A DNA stretch of 64,000 nucleotides from Corynebacterium sp. (GCF_030532325.1 NZ_JAUNLS010000009.1:1-64000), one strand, 5' to 3'. Counted from the stretch's first letter, positions 17,938 to 27,242 are shown. The notes: generated by a model from the sequence alone, not told the origin. Program-made: numbers and translations.

Positions 17938-18802
17938 CTAGAAGATCACCACGGCCTGCTCGCCGTTGGTGCACATCCGGCGGCGCTCGGAATCCTTGGG
18001 CCAGCCCTCCAGCACCCCGGTGCGGCACTGCCAGGAGCCCTGCAGGCGCGAACCACCCGCGGCGTACTGGCTGGCCGCCTCGAGGCCGGCCGGGCAGTTG
18101 GTGCCCTCCGCCGCCGCGTAGACCCAGCCGTGCTCGTTGCCGCTCGGGGTGACTTCGCCGCACATGGTGCCGGGGCTGGCCTTGCCGGTGGAGTCGGGCT
18201 TTTGAGGGAAGGTATCCGAGTAGTACTCGCCGCCAGCGACCTTGAAGTGGTGGCCTTCGTAATTCACAGAGAAGGTGCCGTCTTTATCCGCCAGGAAGTC
18301 CTTGTCCCCGATGCGCACGGCCTCACCGGCGTTGAGCGTGATGTAGTCGACGGGCTCGCCGCCCATCTTCACCGAAGGGTAGAAGCCGCGGGATTCACTA
18401 AAGCCCACGGAGTTGGCGCGCCACTCCGGCAGGCCCACCTGGGGCACGTAGGGCGGATCGGCGTAGTCGACGTCGCAGATCGGGGCTTTCTCATTGGCCT
18501 GCACGAAGCAGCGCACGCGCCCGTCGGGGCTTTGAACTCCATAGGTGATGATGGTGGAGTGGGCCTTCGGCGCGACCTTAAAGCCATCCTTATCGCGCTC
18601 ACGGATCCCCGAGTCTCCCTCCGTGGGCCGAGGAGACTTGCTGTTGCTCGGCGCCGTGCTCTCCGAGGCCCCACCGCCGTGCCCGCTGCTCCCTGCCGCG
18701 AAGGAGGGTTCCTTTGCCCGTCTCAGCCGTAGGAGAAGGGGAACACCCCGCCAGCAGTGCTGCCGAGGTGAGAAGGGAGAGGAAAAGAGGGCGGTGTGTC
18801 AT
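17938..18802 (-). pseudogene. Secreted lipoprotein gene with a frameshift
   Basis: ATG 18802 begins MTHRPLFLSLLTSAALLAGC, a clear lipoprotein signal with lipobox LAGC; this frame ends at 18599. The rest of the gene lies in another frame: a Ser/Gly/Thr-rich linker (AGSSGHGGGASESTAPSNSK), then DKDGFKVAPKAHSTIITYGV and a domain with six or more cysteines ending VVIF at 17938. A one-base difference near 18720-18735 would join signal and domain into about 288 residues. Either a true frameshift mutation or a sequence error in the CCCCTTCTCC region. The long downstream frame is intact, which suggests a recent event. Not a family I can name. Confidence 0.7.
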
Positions 18803-18809
18803 ACCCTCA

Positions 18810-18815
18810 ATGGTA
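18810..18815 (-). promoter_or_regulatory. -10 hexamer of the lipoprotein gene, leaderless layout
   Basis: TACCAT on the minus strand is followed by 7 nt and the ATG at 18802; this also supports that start as the original one of the frameshifted gene. Confidence 0.45.
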
Positions 18816-18828
18816 GAGCGCCTAGCGC

Positions 18829-20406
18829 TTACTTGGCCTCCGGCTTGACCAACGGGAAGAGCACGGTCTCACGGATGCCCAGGCCGGTCAGGGCCATGAG
18901 CAGGCGGTCCATGCCCATGCCGGCGCCACCTGTCGGCGGCATGCCCTGCTCCATGGCGGCCAGGAAGTCCTCATCCAGGACCATGGCTTCCTCGTCACCG
19001 CCGGCGGCCAGGCGGGCCTGATCCTCGAAGCGCTCGCGCTGGATGACGGGATCGATGAGCTCGGAGTAGCCGGTGGCCAGCTCGAAGCCACGCACGTACA
19101 GATCCCACTTTTCGGTGACACCGGGCTGGGAGCGGTGCTGGCGGGTCAGCGGGGAGGTCTCCACCGGGAAGTTCTTGACAAAGATCGGCCCTTCCAGCTG
19201 ATCCTCACAGAGCAGCTCCCAGATCTCCTCCACCAGCTTGCCGTGGCCCCAGCCGCCGTCCTTCGGCACGTCCAGGCCGATGACCTTGGCAATGCCCTTG
19301 AGGGTCTCCACATCGGTATCGACGGTGACCTCCGGCTGGCCGGGGAACTTGCGGGCCAGGGCCTCGTTGAGGGAGGGGTACATCTCAATCTCCGGCCACT
19401 CCTCGCCGCCAAAGTCATACTCGGTGCCATCAGCCAGCGTCACGGTGTGGGAGCCAAAGACGTTGAGGGCCACGGCCTGGATGGCCTCACGGATGGTGCG
19501 AGCGATGTCGTTGTAATCACCCCAGGCCTCGTAGATCTCCAGCATGGCAAACTCCGGGGAGTGCGAGCGATCCACGCCCTCGTTGCGGAAGTTGCGGTTG
19601 ATCTCAAAGACGCGGTCCAGGCCGCCCACCACTGCCCTCTTGAGGTAGAGCTCGGGCGCGATGCGCAGGTAGAGGTCAATATCAAGCGCGTTGGAGTGGG
19701 TCACGAACGGACGCGCCGCCGCGCCGCCGTGCAGGGTCTGGAGCATCGGGGTCTCGATCTCCATGAAGTCCTTATCCTCCAAGTGGTGGCGCAGCGCGCG
19801 CATCACCTTGATGCGGGTCAGGGCGTTCTTGCGGGCATCCTCGCGCACGATGAGATCGTTGTAGCGCTGGCGCACGCGGGTCTCCTCGTTCATCTCGGCA
19901 AAGGAGACCGGCAGCGGGCGCAGCGCCTTGGAGGCCATGGTCCACGCGGAGGCCATGACGGAGAGCTCACCGCGGCGGGAGGCGATGACGCGGCCGCGCA
20001 CGGAGATGAAGTCACCGAGGTCAACGTCCGACTTCCAGGCGGCGAGGCGCTCCTCGCCAATTTCTGCCAGGGAGAGCATGGCCTGGACCTGGGTGCCGTC
20101 GCCGTCCTGCAGGGTGGCAAAGCACAGCTTGCCGGTGTTGCGCATGAAGATCAGGCGCCCGGCGATGGCCACCTCAACGTCAGTTTCTTCCCCGGCGCGC
20201 AGGTAGGTCACGCCTTCCTCGCCTGCCGGCTCCTCGCCCTCGGGTACCACCTGGAACTGCGCACGCAGATCCTTGAGTCCAATAGTGCGGTCGATGGTCA
20301 CCGGGTAGGCCTCGACGCCGGAGGCCAGCATGCGGTCGCGCTTCTCGCGGCGGATGCGCAGCTGCTCAGGGACGTCGTTTACTTCAGTATTCTTCTGCTC
20401 GCTCAC
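18829..20406 (-). CDS. lysS: Lysyl-tRNA synthetase (class II)
   Basis: 525 residues. An OB-fold anticodon-binding domain ([26 protein letters not shown]) is followed by the class II catalytic core with motif 2 ([17 protein letters not shown]) and motif 3 ([12 protein letters not shown]). It charges tRNA-Lys in the cytosol. The start is GTG 20406 ([17 protein letters not shown]), matching homologues. The frame is open upstream but no homology is visible there, and the -10 box sits 7 nt before the GTG. Confidence 0.95.
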   Translation of the reverse strand: MSEQKNTEVNDVPEQLRIRREKRDRMLASGVEAYPVTIDRTIGLKDLRAQFQVVPEGEEPAGEEGVTYLRAGEETDVEVAIAGRLIFMRNTGKLCFATLQDGDGTQVQAMLSLAEIGEERLAAWKSDVDLGDFISVRGRVIASRRGELSVMASAWTMASKALRPLPVSFAEMNEETRVRQRYNDLIVREDARKNALTRIKVMRALRHHLEDKDFMEIETPMLQTLHGGAAARPFVTHSNALDIDLYLRIAPELYLKRAVVGGLDRVFEINRNFRNEGVDRSHSPEFAMLEIYEAWGDYNDIARTIREAIQAVALNVFGSHTVTLADGTEYDFGGEEWPEIEMYPSLNEALARKFPGQPEVTVDTDVETLKGIAKVIGLDVPKDGGWGHGKLVEEIWELLCEDQLEGPIFVKNFPVETSPLTRQHRSQPGVTEKWDLYVRGFELATGYSELIDPVIQRERFEDQARLAAGGDEEAMVLDEDFLAAMEQGMPPTGGAGMGMDRLLMALTGLGIRETVLFPLVKPEAK

Positions 20407-20413
20407 GCAGACA

Positions 20414-20419
20414 AGGATA
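20414..20419 (-). promoter_or_regulatory. -10 hexamer of lysS, leaderless layout
   Basis: TATCCT on the minus strand, 7 nt before the GTG at 20406, with no ribosome site between. Confidence 0.5.
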
Positions 20420-20618
20420 ACGTATGCCGCGCTCACCGCGGTATTCAGCGTGAGCGTTGCGCCCGCGTGGGCTTCCACGCCCCTCCGCTGAGTGACACCA
20501 ACACCGACGCTGAGTTTCACGATCTGTTTACTTGCGCGCCACCCCTAGGCCACGAATGCGCAACATCGATGGGGTTGCCTAGGAAGGTCCCTTTCGGACT
20601 CCGTTAGGCATGCCTCCC

Positions 20619-20645
20619 CGCGGCCGGATTCTTCCTCCGGCCGCG
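20619..20645 (+). terminator. Perfect 10-bp GC-rich hairpin in the phoX leader region
   Basis: CGCGGCCGGA (20619-20628) and TCCGGCCGCG (20636-20645) form an exact stem around a 7-nt loop. A weaker pair GGTCC/GGACT lies just upstream. No plus-strand gene ends nearby: the region is the 286-bp spacer between divergent lysS and phoX. The hairpin ends 47 bp before the phoX ATG, and TCCTTGTGGG follows it. It may be a leader attenuator, a terminator of an unseen transcript, or a protein site. Confidence 0.5.
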
Positions 20646-20692
20646 TCCTTGTGGGGGCGCTAGGTTAACAATAGATTCTGGAGCACATCGTT

Positions 20693-22783
20693 ATGGCGCT
20701 TAAAGGCCGCAATCTCCTGTCCACCATGTTCTCTTCCTCCCGTTCCAGCCTGACCTGCACCTACAAGTGCGGCAACGCCTGCTTCGGCGAGTGTGACAAC
20801 ACCTCCGATAACGCCTACTTCGGTGACCAGTTCTCCCGCCGCAGCGCCCTGCGCGCCGGCGGCCTGAGCGTGGTCGCCGTGGGCGGTTCCTACGCCCTGG
20901 CCGCCTGCTCCTCCGCGGAGGAGACCACCCCGGGTGCCGCGACGTCGGCAGCAGCGGGCTCCGAGGGGGCCGCGGCAAGCGATGCGAAGTCCGCCGAGGG
21001 TATGAACTTCGAGCCGGTCAAGGCCAACACCGAGGACAAGGTGGTCATCCCCGCAGGCTACGAGCAGTCCGTGCTCATCGCCTGGGGCGACCCGGTGATC
21101 GAGGGCGCGCCGGAGTTCGACGTCAACAACCAGAAGGCCGCCGACGCCGAGCGCCAGTTCGGCTTCAACAATGACTTCGCCGGCCTCATCGAGCACCCGG
21201 AGGATAAGGACCGCCTGGTGTACGTGTGCTCCCACGAGTACACCACCGAGCCGATGATGTTCCCGGACTACGACCCCGATAACCCCACCGAGGAGCAGGT
21301 GAAGATCGGCTGGGCGGGCCACGGCCACACCATCCTGGAGGTCTCCAAAGTGGAGGGCACCGGCGAGCTCAAGCGCGAGTTCGGCCCGCTCAACCGCCGC
21401 ATCACCGCCACCACCCCATTCAAGCTCACGGGCCCGGCTAAGGGCTCCGACCTGGTCAAGACCAAGGAGGACCCCAAGGGAGAGACCGTCAAGGGCACCC
21501 TGAACAACTGCTCCGGCGGCATCACCCCGTGGAACACCATGCTCTCCGGCGAGGAGAACTTTGACCAGTACTTCGCTGCTGGCGACGTCAAGGATGAGCT
21601 GGCTAAGAAGTCCCTCAAGCGCTTCGGCATCAAGGACGAGGAGTCCCAGCGCAAGTGGGAGCGCTTTGACGAGCGCTTCGACGTGGCCAAGGAGCCCAAC
21701 GAGCCCAACCGCTTTGGCTGGATCGTGGAGATCAACCCGCTGGATCCGAACTCCACGCCGATCAAGCACACCGCGCTGGGCCGCTTCAAGCACGAGGCCG
21801 GCAACATCCACATCGCCGAGGACGGCACCGTGGTCTGCTACTCCGGCGATGACTCCCGCTTCGAGTACATCTACAAGTTCATCTCCACCAAGAAGTACGA
21901 GGAAGGCAACCTCGAGCACAACCTCACCATCCTGGATCACGGCACCCTCTACGTCGCGGTCATGGAGGGCAACTCCCCGGAGAAGGAGATCGATGGCTCC
22001 GGCGTGCTGCCCGAGGACGGCGCCTTCGACGGCTCCGGTAAGTGGGTCAAGCTGCTGACCTCCGATACGGAGAACAACAGGTTCGAGTCCCACGTGGACG
22101 GCATGAGCGCCGAGGAGGTCGCTGTGTTCACCCGCGAGGCCGCCGACAAGGTGGGTGCCACCAAGATGGACCGCCCGGAGGACATGGAGGTCCACCCGGA
22201 CACCCACAAGGTCTACGTTGCCCTCACCAACAACTCCTACCGCGGTGCTACCGGCGAGAACGCCGAGAAGAGCAAGGAGGGGCCGAAGGAGTGGGCACCC
22301 ATCAAGGAGAACAAGAACGGCATGGTCATGGAGATCGAGGATGACCACGCCGGTGAGAAGTTCACCTGGAATCTCTTCCTGGTCTGCGGCGATCCGGAGG
22401 AGGCCAACACCTACTTCGGCGGCTTTGACAAGTCCAAGGTCTCCCCGATTTCCTGCCCGGATAACCTGGCCTTTGATCAGCACCGCAACATGTGGATCTC
22501 CACCGACGGCAACGCGCTGGACTCCAACGACGGCCTCTACGCCGTGACCACCGAGGGCCCCACCCGCGGCGAGCTCAAGTGCTTCCTCACCGTCCCGGCC
22601 GGTGCCGAGACCTGTGGCCCGATCGTGGACAACGACCGCGTCATGGTCAACGTCCAGCACCCGGGCGAGGCTGACGACGCCGTCTTTGACAAGCCCACCT
22701 CCCACTGGCCCGACGGCGACGACACCACCCCGCGCCCGGCCGTGGTCGTGGTGTGGAACAAGAACGGCCAGATTGGCATGTAA
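20693..22783 (+). CDS. phoX: PhoX-family alkaline phosphatase, Tat-exported
   Basis: 696 residues. A cysteine-rich leader (CTYKCGNACFGEC, residues 22-34) typical of actinobacterial members precedes a twin-arginine motif (SRRSALRAGG) and a hydrophobic stretch ending AACSS. The export signal therefore lies unusually far in, and lipid attachment is possible. The body is the DUF839/PhoX beta-propeller with acidic metal-binding segments (ENFDQYFAAGD, GNIHIAEDGTVVCYSGDD, EDMEVHPDTHKVY). PhoX enzymes bind calcium and iron and release phosphate from organic esters outside the membrane. Phosphate-starvation control is likely but no PhoR box was identified. Confidence 0.88.
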   Translation: MALKGRNLLSTMFSSSRSSLTCTYKCGNACFGECDNTSDNAYFGDQFSRRSALRAGGLSVVAVGGSYALAACSSAEETTPGAATSAAAGSEGAAASDAKSAEGMNFEPVKANTEDKVVIPAGYEQSVLIAWGDPVIEGAPEFDVNNQKAADAERQFGFNNDFAGLIEHPEDKDRLVYVCSHEYTTEPMMFPDYDPDNPTEEQVKIGWAGHGHTILEVSKVEGTGELKREFGPLNRRITATTPFKLTGPAKGSDLVKTKEDPKGETVKGTLNNCSGGITPWNTMLSGEENFDQYFAAGDVKDELAKKSLKRFGIKDEESQRKWERFDERFDVAKEPNEPNRFGWIVEINPLDPNSTPIKHTALGRFKHEAGNIHIAEDGTVVCYSGDDSRFEYIYKFISTKKYEEGNLEHNLTILDHGTLYVAVMEGNSPEKEIDGSGVLPEDGAFDGSGKWVKLLTSDTENNRFESHVDGMSAEEVAVFTREAADKVGATKMDRPEDMEVHPDTHKVYVALTNNSYRGATGENAEKSKEGPKEWAPIKENKNGMVMEIEDDHAGEKFTWNLFLVCGDPEEANTYFGGFDKSKVSPISCPDNLAFDQHRNMWISTDGNALDSNDGLYAVTTEGPTRGELKCFLTVPAGAETCGPIVDNDRVMVNVQHPGEADDAVFDKPTSHWPDGDDTTPRPAVVVVWNKNGQIGM

Positions 22784-22865
22784 TTTCTCGCTTTTCTGAG
22801 AAATCTACTGTGAGCTATGGCATGCTCTGTGTGATTGTGATTTAAACCACCACACGGAGCGTGCC

Positions 22866-24572
22866 ATGAACTCTCTTATCCTCGTTTTCATCGGCGTGGC
22901 CATGATGGCCGCCGGCTATCTCTTGTATTCCCGCTTCCTTGCCAGCAAGGTCTTCCAGCTCTCCGAGGGCTACTCCACCCCGGCGCACACCATGGAAGAC
23001 GGCGTGGATTACGTCCCCACCAACAAGTACGTGCTGTGCGGGCACCACTTCACCTCCGTGGCGGGCGCGGCCCCCATCATCGGCCCGGCCGTCGCGGTGA
23101 TCTGGGGCTGGCTGCCCGCCTTCCTCTGGGTCACCCTCGGCACCGTCTTCATGGCCGGCATGCACGACCTGGGTGCGCTGTGGGCCTCCCAGCGCCACCG
23201 CGGCCAGTCCATTGGCTCGCTGTCCGGGCGCTACATCGGCAAGCGCGGGCGCAACCTCTTCCTGGTGGTCATCTTCCTGCTGCTGCTCATGGTCAACACG
23301 GCCTTCGCCGTGGTGATTTCCAACCTGCTCATCGCCACACCCTCGGCCGTGATCCCCACCTGGGGCGCCATCGCCGTGGCGCTGTGCGTGGGCCAGGCCA
23401 TCTATCGCTTCAACTGGAACCTGCCTCTGGTATCCGTGGTGGGCGTGGTGGCGCTCTACGCGCTCGTCGTCATCGGTGACCGCTTCCCGGTGGTCCTCCC
23501 GGAGACCGTCTTGGGTATTCCGGACAACGGCGTATGGATCATCCTGCTGTTCATCTACGCCTTCGCCGCCTCTCTGCTGCCGGTGTGGATGCTGCTGCAG
23601 CCGCGCGATTACATCAACGGCCTGCAGCTCTTCATCGGCCTGGCCATCCTTTATGGCTCCTTCCTCATCACCCGCCCGGAGATCACCGCCCCGGCGCTGC
23701 GCGAGGACGTCCCGGACGGCACCCCGTCCATCTTCCCGCTGCTCTTTGTCACCATCGCCTGCGGCGCCATCTCCGGTTTCCACGGTGTGGTGGCCTCCGG
23801 TACCTCCTCCAAGCAGCTGGACATGGAAAGCGACGCCCGCTTCGTGGGCTACTTCGGCGCCGTGGGTGAGGGTCTTTTGGCCTTGGGCACCATCGTGGCC
23901 ACCACCTCCGGTTACAAGACCATCGCCGAGTGGGAGCAGGTCTACTCCGAGTGGAATGCTGGCGGCGTCAACGCCTTCGTGGAGGGCGGCGGCCGCCTCA
24001 TCAACGAGGGCCTGGGCATCCCCACCTCCCTGTCCGCGACCATCCTGGCCACCATGGCGGTGCTCTTTGCGGCCACCACCATGGACTCCGGCGTGCGTCT
24101 GCAGCGCCTCGTGGTCCAGGAGATCGGCGAGATCATGGGCGTGCGCATCGGCGCGCTGCTGGCCACCTTCATCGCGGTGGGCGTGGCCTTCGCTCTTACC
24201 TTCTCCGCGGGCAGCGACGGCTCCGGCGGCATGACCATCTGGCCGCTGTTTGGCACCACCAACCAGCTCATGGCTGGGCTGAGCCTGGTCATCGTCGCCA
24301 TCATCCTCACCCACCTGCGCCGCCCCACCTGGCCGGTGGTGATCCCGCTGGTCTTTGTCACCGCCATGTCCCTGTGGGGCGCTGTGCTCCAGCTCAAGAC
24401 CTTCTACGCCTCCCAGAACTGGCTGCTGTTGGGCATGGACATCATCATCCTCATCGCCGCCATCTGGGTCATCGTCGAAGCCATCGGCGCCATGAGCCGT
24501 GCGCGCCGCGAGGAGCCGGTGGTGTGGTCCGATAGCGATACCGACGCTCCCCTGCCCGCCCATGTGGGATAG
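22866..24572 (+). CDS. cstA: CstA-family carbon starvation transporter
   Basis: 568 residues with about 15-16 hydrophobic segments. The family signatures are GHHFTSVAGAAPIIGPA near residue 58 and GFHGVVASGTSSKQLDMESDARFVGY in the centre. CstA and BtsT of E. coli import pyruvate, and CstA is also linked to peptide use; pyruvate or a related small acid is the likely substrate. GGAG is 6 nt before the ATG. The 3' end overlaps the next gene by 11 bp. A possible GlxR/CRP half-matched site lies at 22836-22851. Confidence 0.93.
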   Translation: MNSLILVFIGVAMMAAGYLLYSRFLASKVFQLSEGYSTPAHTMEDGVDYVPTNKYVLCGHHFTSVAGAAPIIGPAVAVIWGWLPAFLWVTLGTVFMAGMHDLGALWASQRHRGQSIGSLSGRYIGKRGRNLFLVVIFLLLLMVNTAFAVVISNLLIATPSAVIPTWGAIAVALCVGQAIYRFNWNLPLVSVVGVVALYALVVIGDRFPVVLPETVLGIPDNGVWIILLFIYAFAASLLPVWMLLQPRDYINGLQLFIGLAILYGSFLITRPEITAPALREDVPDGTPSIFPLLFVTIACGAISGFHGVVASGTSSKQLDMESDARFVGYFGAVGEGLLALGTIVATTSGYKTIAEWEQVYSEWNAGGVNAFVEGGGRLINEGLGIPTSLSATILATMAVLFAATTMDSGVRLQRLVVQEIGEIMGVRIGALLATFIAVGVAFALTFSAGSDGSGGMTIWPLFGTTNQLMAGLSLVIVAIILTHLRRPTWPVVIPLVFVTAMSLWGAVLQLKTFYASQNWLLLGMDIIILIAAIWVIVEAIGAMSRARREEPVVWSDSDTDAPLPAHVG

Positions 24573-24819
24573 GCTGCGCGCCCTCGGCAACGGCCTGGAG
24601 GAGTTCTACAAGGCGCCCTACCGCGCCACCTTCGCCCGCGCCCAGCGCGAGGAGGAGGATCTCTTCTTCCTCCTGGTCCTCTCCGAATCCCTCGGCATCC
24701 CCAACCCGGCCAGCTTCTACACCATGGAGCTTCTGCCCTTCATCTACGAGGATTTCCACGCCTGGCACACCCGCATGGGCATGGAGAAATCCCCCTTGGA
24801 AGGAATCTCATGCTGCTAG
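24562..24819 (+). CDS. Small protein ending in Cys-Cys, CstA-linked (cory-CC-star type)
   Basis: 85 residues, ATG 24562 within the end of cstA. It is a soluble helical protein (MWDRLRALGNGLEEFYKAPY..., EDLFFLLVLSESLGI, PFIYEDFHAWHTRMGM) whose last residues are Ile-Ser-Cys-Cys directly before the stop. The E. coli genes cstA and btsT are followed by YbdD and YjiX, also small and also ending in Cys-Cys and needed for transport; this gene holds the same place although overall sequence differs. Corynebacterial proteins with a terminal CC are known as the cory-CC-star family. Its last codons overlap the start of the ArsA-like gene. Confidence 0.85.
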   Translation: MWDRLRALGNGLEEFYKAPYRATFARAQREEEDLFFLLVLSESLGIPNPASFYTMELLPFIYEDFHAWHTRMGMEKSPLEGISCC

Positions 24820-25805
24820 CGCCCAGCCCCGTAATGTTCTTCGGCGGCAAGGGCGGGGTGGGCAAGACCACCCTAGCCACCGCCACTGCCCTCGCGCTGG
24901 CCGAGCAAGGCCACGAGGTCACGCTGGTCTCCACCGATCCGGCCCACAACCTGGGCCACCTATTTGGCACCACGCTTGGCGACGATCCCACGCCCCTCAC
25001 CCCGCACCTGCGCGCCATCGAGATCGATCCGCAGGCCGCCACCGAGGCGCACCTGGCGCAGGTGGGTGACTCGCTGCGCCGCTTCCTTCCCGAGCGCCTG
25101 CACGGCCAGGCCCGCAAGCACCTGGACCTGGCCCGCCAGTCCCCCGGCACCGCGGAGGCCGCGCTTGTGGAGCGCATCGCCACCTTGGTCAGTGAGCATG
25201 ACGCTGGCCAATCCGCAGCAGGCGGCTCCTACCTCATCTTCGACACCGCTCCCTCGGGGCACACCGCCCGGCTCATGGCGTTGCCGGAGATCATGGCCGC
25301 CTACACCGACGGCCTGCTGGCCCGGCGCGATAAGGCCGATAAGTTCGCCGACCTTGTCCAGGGCATGTCCACGTCCGGGCGTTCCTCCGGTGCGGCCACA
25401 GCCGCCGGCCCGGTGGAGCGACGCAACCAGGAGATTCGCTCCACCCTCTACGCTCGGCGCACCCGTTTTGAGCGCCTGCGCGCTGTTCTGTCCTCCGCGC
25501 AGACCACCTTCCATATTGTTCTCACCGCCGAGCGCCTGCCGGTGCTGGAGTCCACGGAGTTCTACCAGGAGCTCACCTCCCACGGCATCCGGGTGGGCTC
25601 GCTGCTCATCAATAGGCGCACTCCTGCCGAGGCCGGCGAGTTCCTCGCCGCCCGCCGCGCCGCCGAGGACTCCGCCCTAGAACTGCTGCGCTCGCGCCTA
25701 GAAGAGCTGCCACCCACCTCCGTGGTGGAAATCCCCTGGCTGCCCTATGAGGCCAGCAGCCTCGAGGCCTTGCGAGAGCTCAGCGCACGGGTCTGCGCGG
25801 GCTAG
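24810..25805 (+). CDS. ArsA/Get3-like P-loop ATPase
   Basis: 331 residues. It has the deviant Walker A KGGVGKTT at residues 14-21, switch I DPAHNLG, and switch II DTAPSGHT with the TA(P)-x-GHT signature of the ArsA/Get3 clan. The ATG at 24810 lies inside the terminal SCC-stop of the preceding gene in another frame (10-bp overlap), so translation is coupled. No arsenic genes are nearby. By context it probably serves CstA and the Cys-Cys protein, as the GTPase YjiA accompanies btsT-yjiX in E. coli. It ends in a 4-bp tail-to-tail overlap with the panE-like gene. Confidence 0.88.
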   Translation: MLLAPSPVMFFGGKGGVGKTTLATATALALAEQGHEVTLVSTDPAHNLGHLFGTTLGDDPTPLTPHLRAIEIDPQAATEAHLAQVGDSLRRFLPERLHGQARKHLDLARQSPGTAEAALVERIATLVSEHDAGQSAAGGSYLIFDTAPSGHTARLMALPEIMAAYTDGLLARRDKADKFADLVQGMSTSGRSSGAATAAGPVERRNQEIRSTLYARRTRFERLRAVLSSAQTTFHIVLTAERLPVLESTEFYQELTSHGIRVGSLLINRRTPAEAGEFLAARRAAEDSALELLRSRLEELPPTSVVEIPWLPYEASSLEALRELSARVCAG

Positions 25806-26755
25806 TCCCCGCGGGTGCGCAGCTGGGCCTCGAGGACATCCTGCGCGAAGTTGAAGAGCGGCGTGTCCACCCCACCACGCGCACCCATGCGGCGGATCGC
25901 ACCGACCTGCGCGTCCAGCTCGTTGGGCAGTCCGGCCTTGATGTCGCGCTGCATGGAGGTCGTCGCGCCCGGGTACTGCTTGCGGGCAAAGCCCAGCGTG
26001 CGCTCGACTTCATCCTCGCGCAGGCCCACGCCCAGGCTGCGCGCGGCGACGTCAACCTCGCGCATGAAGGCCTCCAGCTGGGCGGGGACTTCCTCCAGCA
26101 GGTAGCCCAAGGGCTTATCCACCACCGCGCCCAGGGCACCCGTGGTGGTGACGAACATGGCTTTAGCCCACACATCGGCGAGTGCGGCATCGTGGCATGT
26201 GCTCGTGGCCCCTGCCTGCGTGAGCGACGCGGCGAGTTCCTCGCCCACCTTATGCAGGGACTGCGGGGCGTTTTCAGAAAGAGGGCCAAAGCTCAGGGAG
26301 AAGGGCCCGGGGTTAAGCCGCACCGTGGCCGGGGCCTCGCGGGTGGCGTAGACCCTGGCCACGCCGGCCAGCACGTGATCCTCCCCAAACTCCTCGGCGG
26401 CCAGGTAGGGGATCTCCACCGAGTTGTGCGTGGTGACCACGGGGATTCCCGCCAGCGCCGCACGGTCTGCGGCACTGCCGAAGGTCTCGTTACCGGGCAA
26501 GGCCTTGGAGGCAATAATGGCCACGTCCAGCCCACCGAGAAGCTCCGCGGCCTCCGCGAATCCCTGCACCCCGGGGACCGCGACGGTCTCGGTCTTCTCC
26601 GCCTCACCCGTGGCATCTATGATGGTCACTCCAGTACTATTCAACGCCTCAAGCGTTGCCCCGCGCGCTAAGAAGGCCACCTCGTGGCCCGCTGCCTGAA
26701 GCCTTCCGCCAAAAGAAGCACCGATTGCGCCGGCACCCAAAATGCCAATCTTCAT
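25802..26755 (-). CDS. 2-dehydropantoate 2-reductase-like protein (ketopantoate reductase)
   Basis: 317 residues. The NADP-binding motif GAGAIGASFGG is at residues 7-17. The Rossmann domain (IIASKALPG, THNSVE) is followed by the all-helical C-terminal domain with the family lysine region (DVWAKAMFVTTTGALGA). It would reduce 2-dehydropantoate to pantoate, the step before panC, which lies 2.5 kb away on the same strand. However, ilvC can supply this activity in C. glutamicum and some paralogues act on other keto acids. A -10 box lies 6 nt before its ATG. Confidence 0.82.
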   Translation of the reverse strand: MKIGILGAGAIGASFGGRLQAAGHEVAFLARGATLEALNSTGVTIIDATGEAEKTETVAVPGVQGFAEAAELLGGLDVAIIASKALPGNETFGSAADRAALAGIPVVTTHNSVEIPYLAAEEFGEDHVLAGVARVYATREAPATVRLNPGPFSLSFGPLSENAPQSLHKVGEELAASLTQAGATSTCHDAALADVWAKAMFVTTTGALGAVVDKPLGYLLEEVPAQLEAFMREVDVAARSLGVGLREDEVERTLGFARKQYPGATTSMQRDIKAGLPNELDAQVGAIRRMGARGGVDTPLFNFAQDVLEAQLRTRGD

Positions 26756-26761
26756 ACAGCC

Positions 26762-26767
26762 AACCTA
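26762..26767 (-). promoter_or_regulatory. -10 hexamer of the panE-like gene, leaderless layout
   Basis: TAGGTT on the minus strand ends 6 nt before the ATG at 26755. Confidence 0.4.
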
Positions 26768-26786
26768 ACAGGAATGAGGGGGTCCA

Positions 26787-26818
26787 AGCGCTCACTCAAG
26801 CCAGCGCTCACTCAAGCC
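26787..26818 (+). repeat. Exact 16-bp tandem duplication
   Basis: AGCGCTCACTCAAGCC occurs twice head to tail (26787-26802 and 26803-26818), at the left border of the lower-GC island. Confidence 0.8.
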
Positions 26819-26924
26819 ATTGTCACCGCTAAGAAACCACAGGGATTGCCCCGGGTGCTGAAGTAACCGTTTCCCAGCTGAAGGTTCCAGGCATTACTCG
26901 CATCGATCGGCTGGAGAATTGCTA

Positions 26925-27242
26925 ATGAAGAAATTACGTGCTTTGGCGCTTACACTCGCTTTTCCTTCTGTAGTGTTGGCCCAGACGCAAGTCGCGCAGG
27001 CAGCGGGTGTTGTTAAAAATGAACTAGGCATGGTCACTATGAAATGCCAGGTAGTGGAGAATGTCCCCGGCAATCCTATTGTGGGCTTTGGCATAGGTAA
27101 CCATCCAACAGACCCTCATGCTGCCAAATCCGATGCAAATTTGTACGAAAGCAAGTTTAACAATGCCCATAAGAGGCATTGTTATCCTCAGCAGAAGTAC
27201 CGCCCGTCGGGCGCCTATGACACGAGTTGGAACCCTAAGTGA
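26925..27242 (+). CDS. Small secreted protein of unknown family
   Basis: 105 residues from ATG 26925, with GGAG 8 nt upstream (a TTG two codons earlier is less likely). A classical signal peptide (MKKLRALALTLAFPSVVLA, cleavage near AQAAG) leaves a mature basic peptide of about 77 residues. The mature part has two cysteines, many His/Asn/Lys/Tyr residues and no known motif. GC content is lower than in flanking genes. The stop overlaps the next start (TGATG). A secreted bacteriocin-like or enzyme-inhibitor role would fit the size and charge but is not demonstrated. Confidence 0.65.
   Translation: MKKLRALALTLAFPSVVLAQTQVAQAAGVVKNELGMVTMKCQVVENVPGNPIVGFGIGNHPTDPHAAKSDANLYESKFNNAHKRHCYPQQKYRPSGAYDTSWNPK

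Noticed and set aside
24810-25805. Arsenite-transporting ATPase of an ars operon
   Set aside because: No arsB, arsC, arsD or arsR near; the gene is translationally tied to the CstA module instead.
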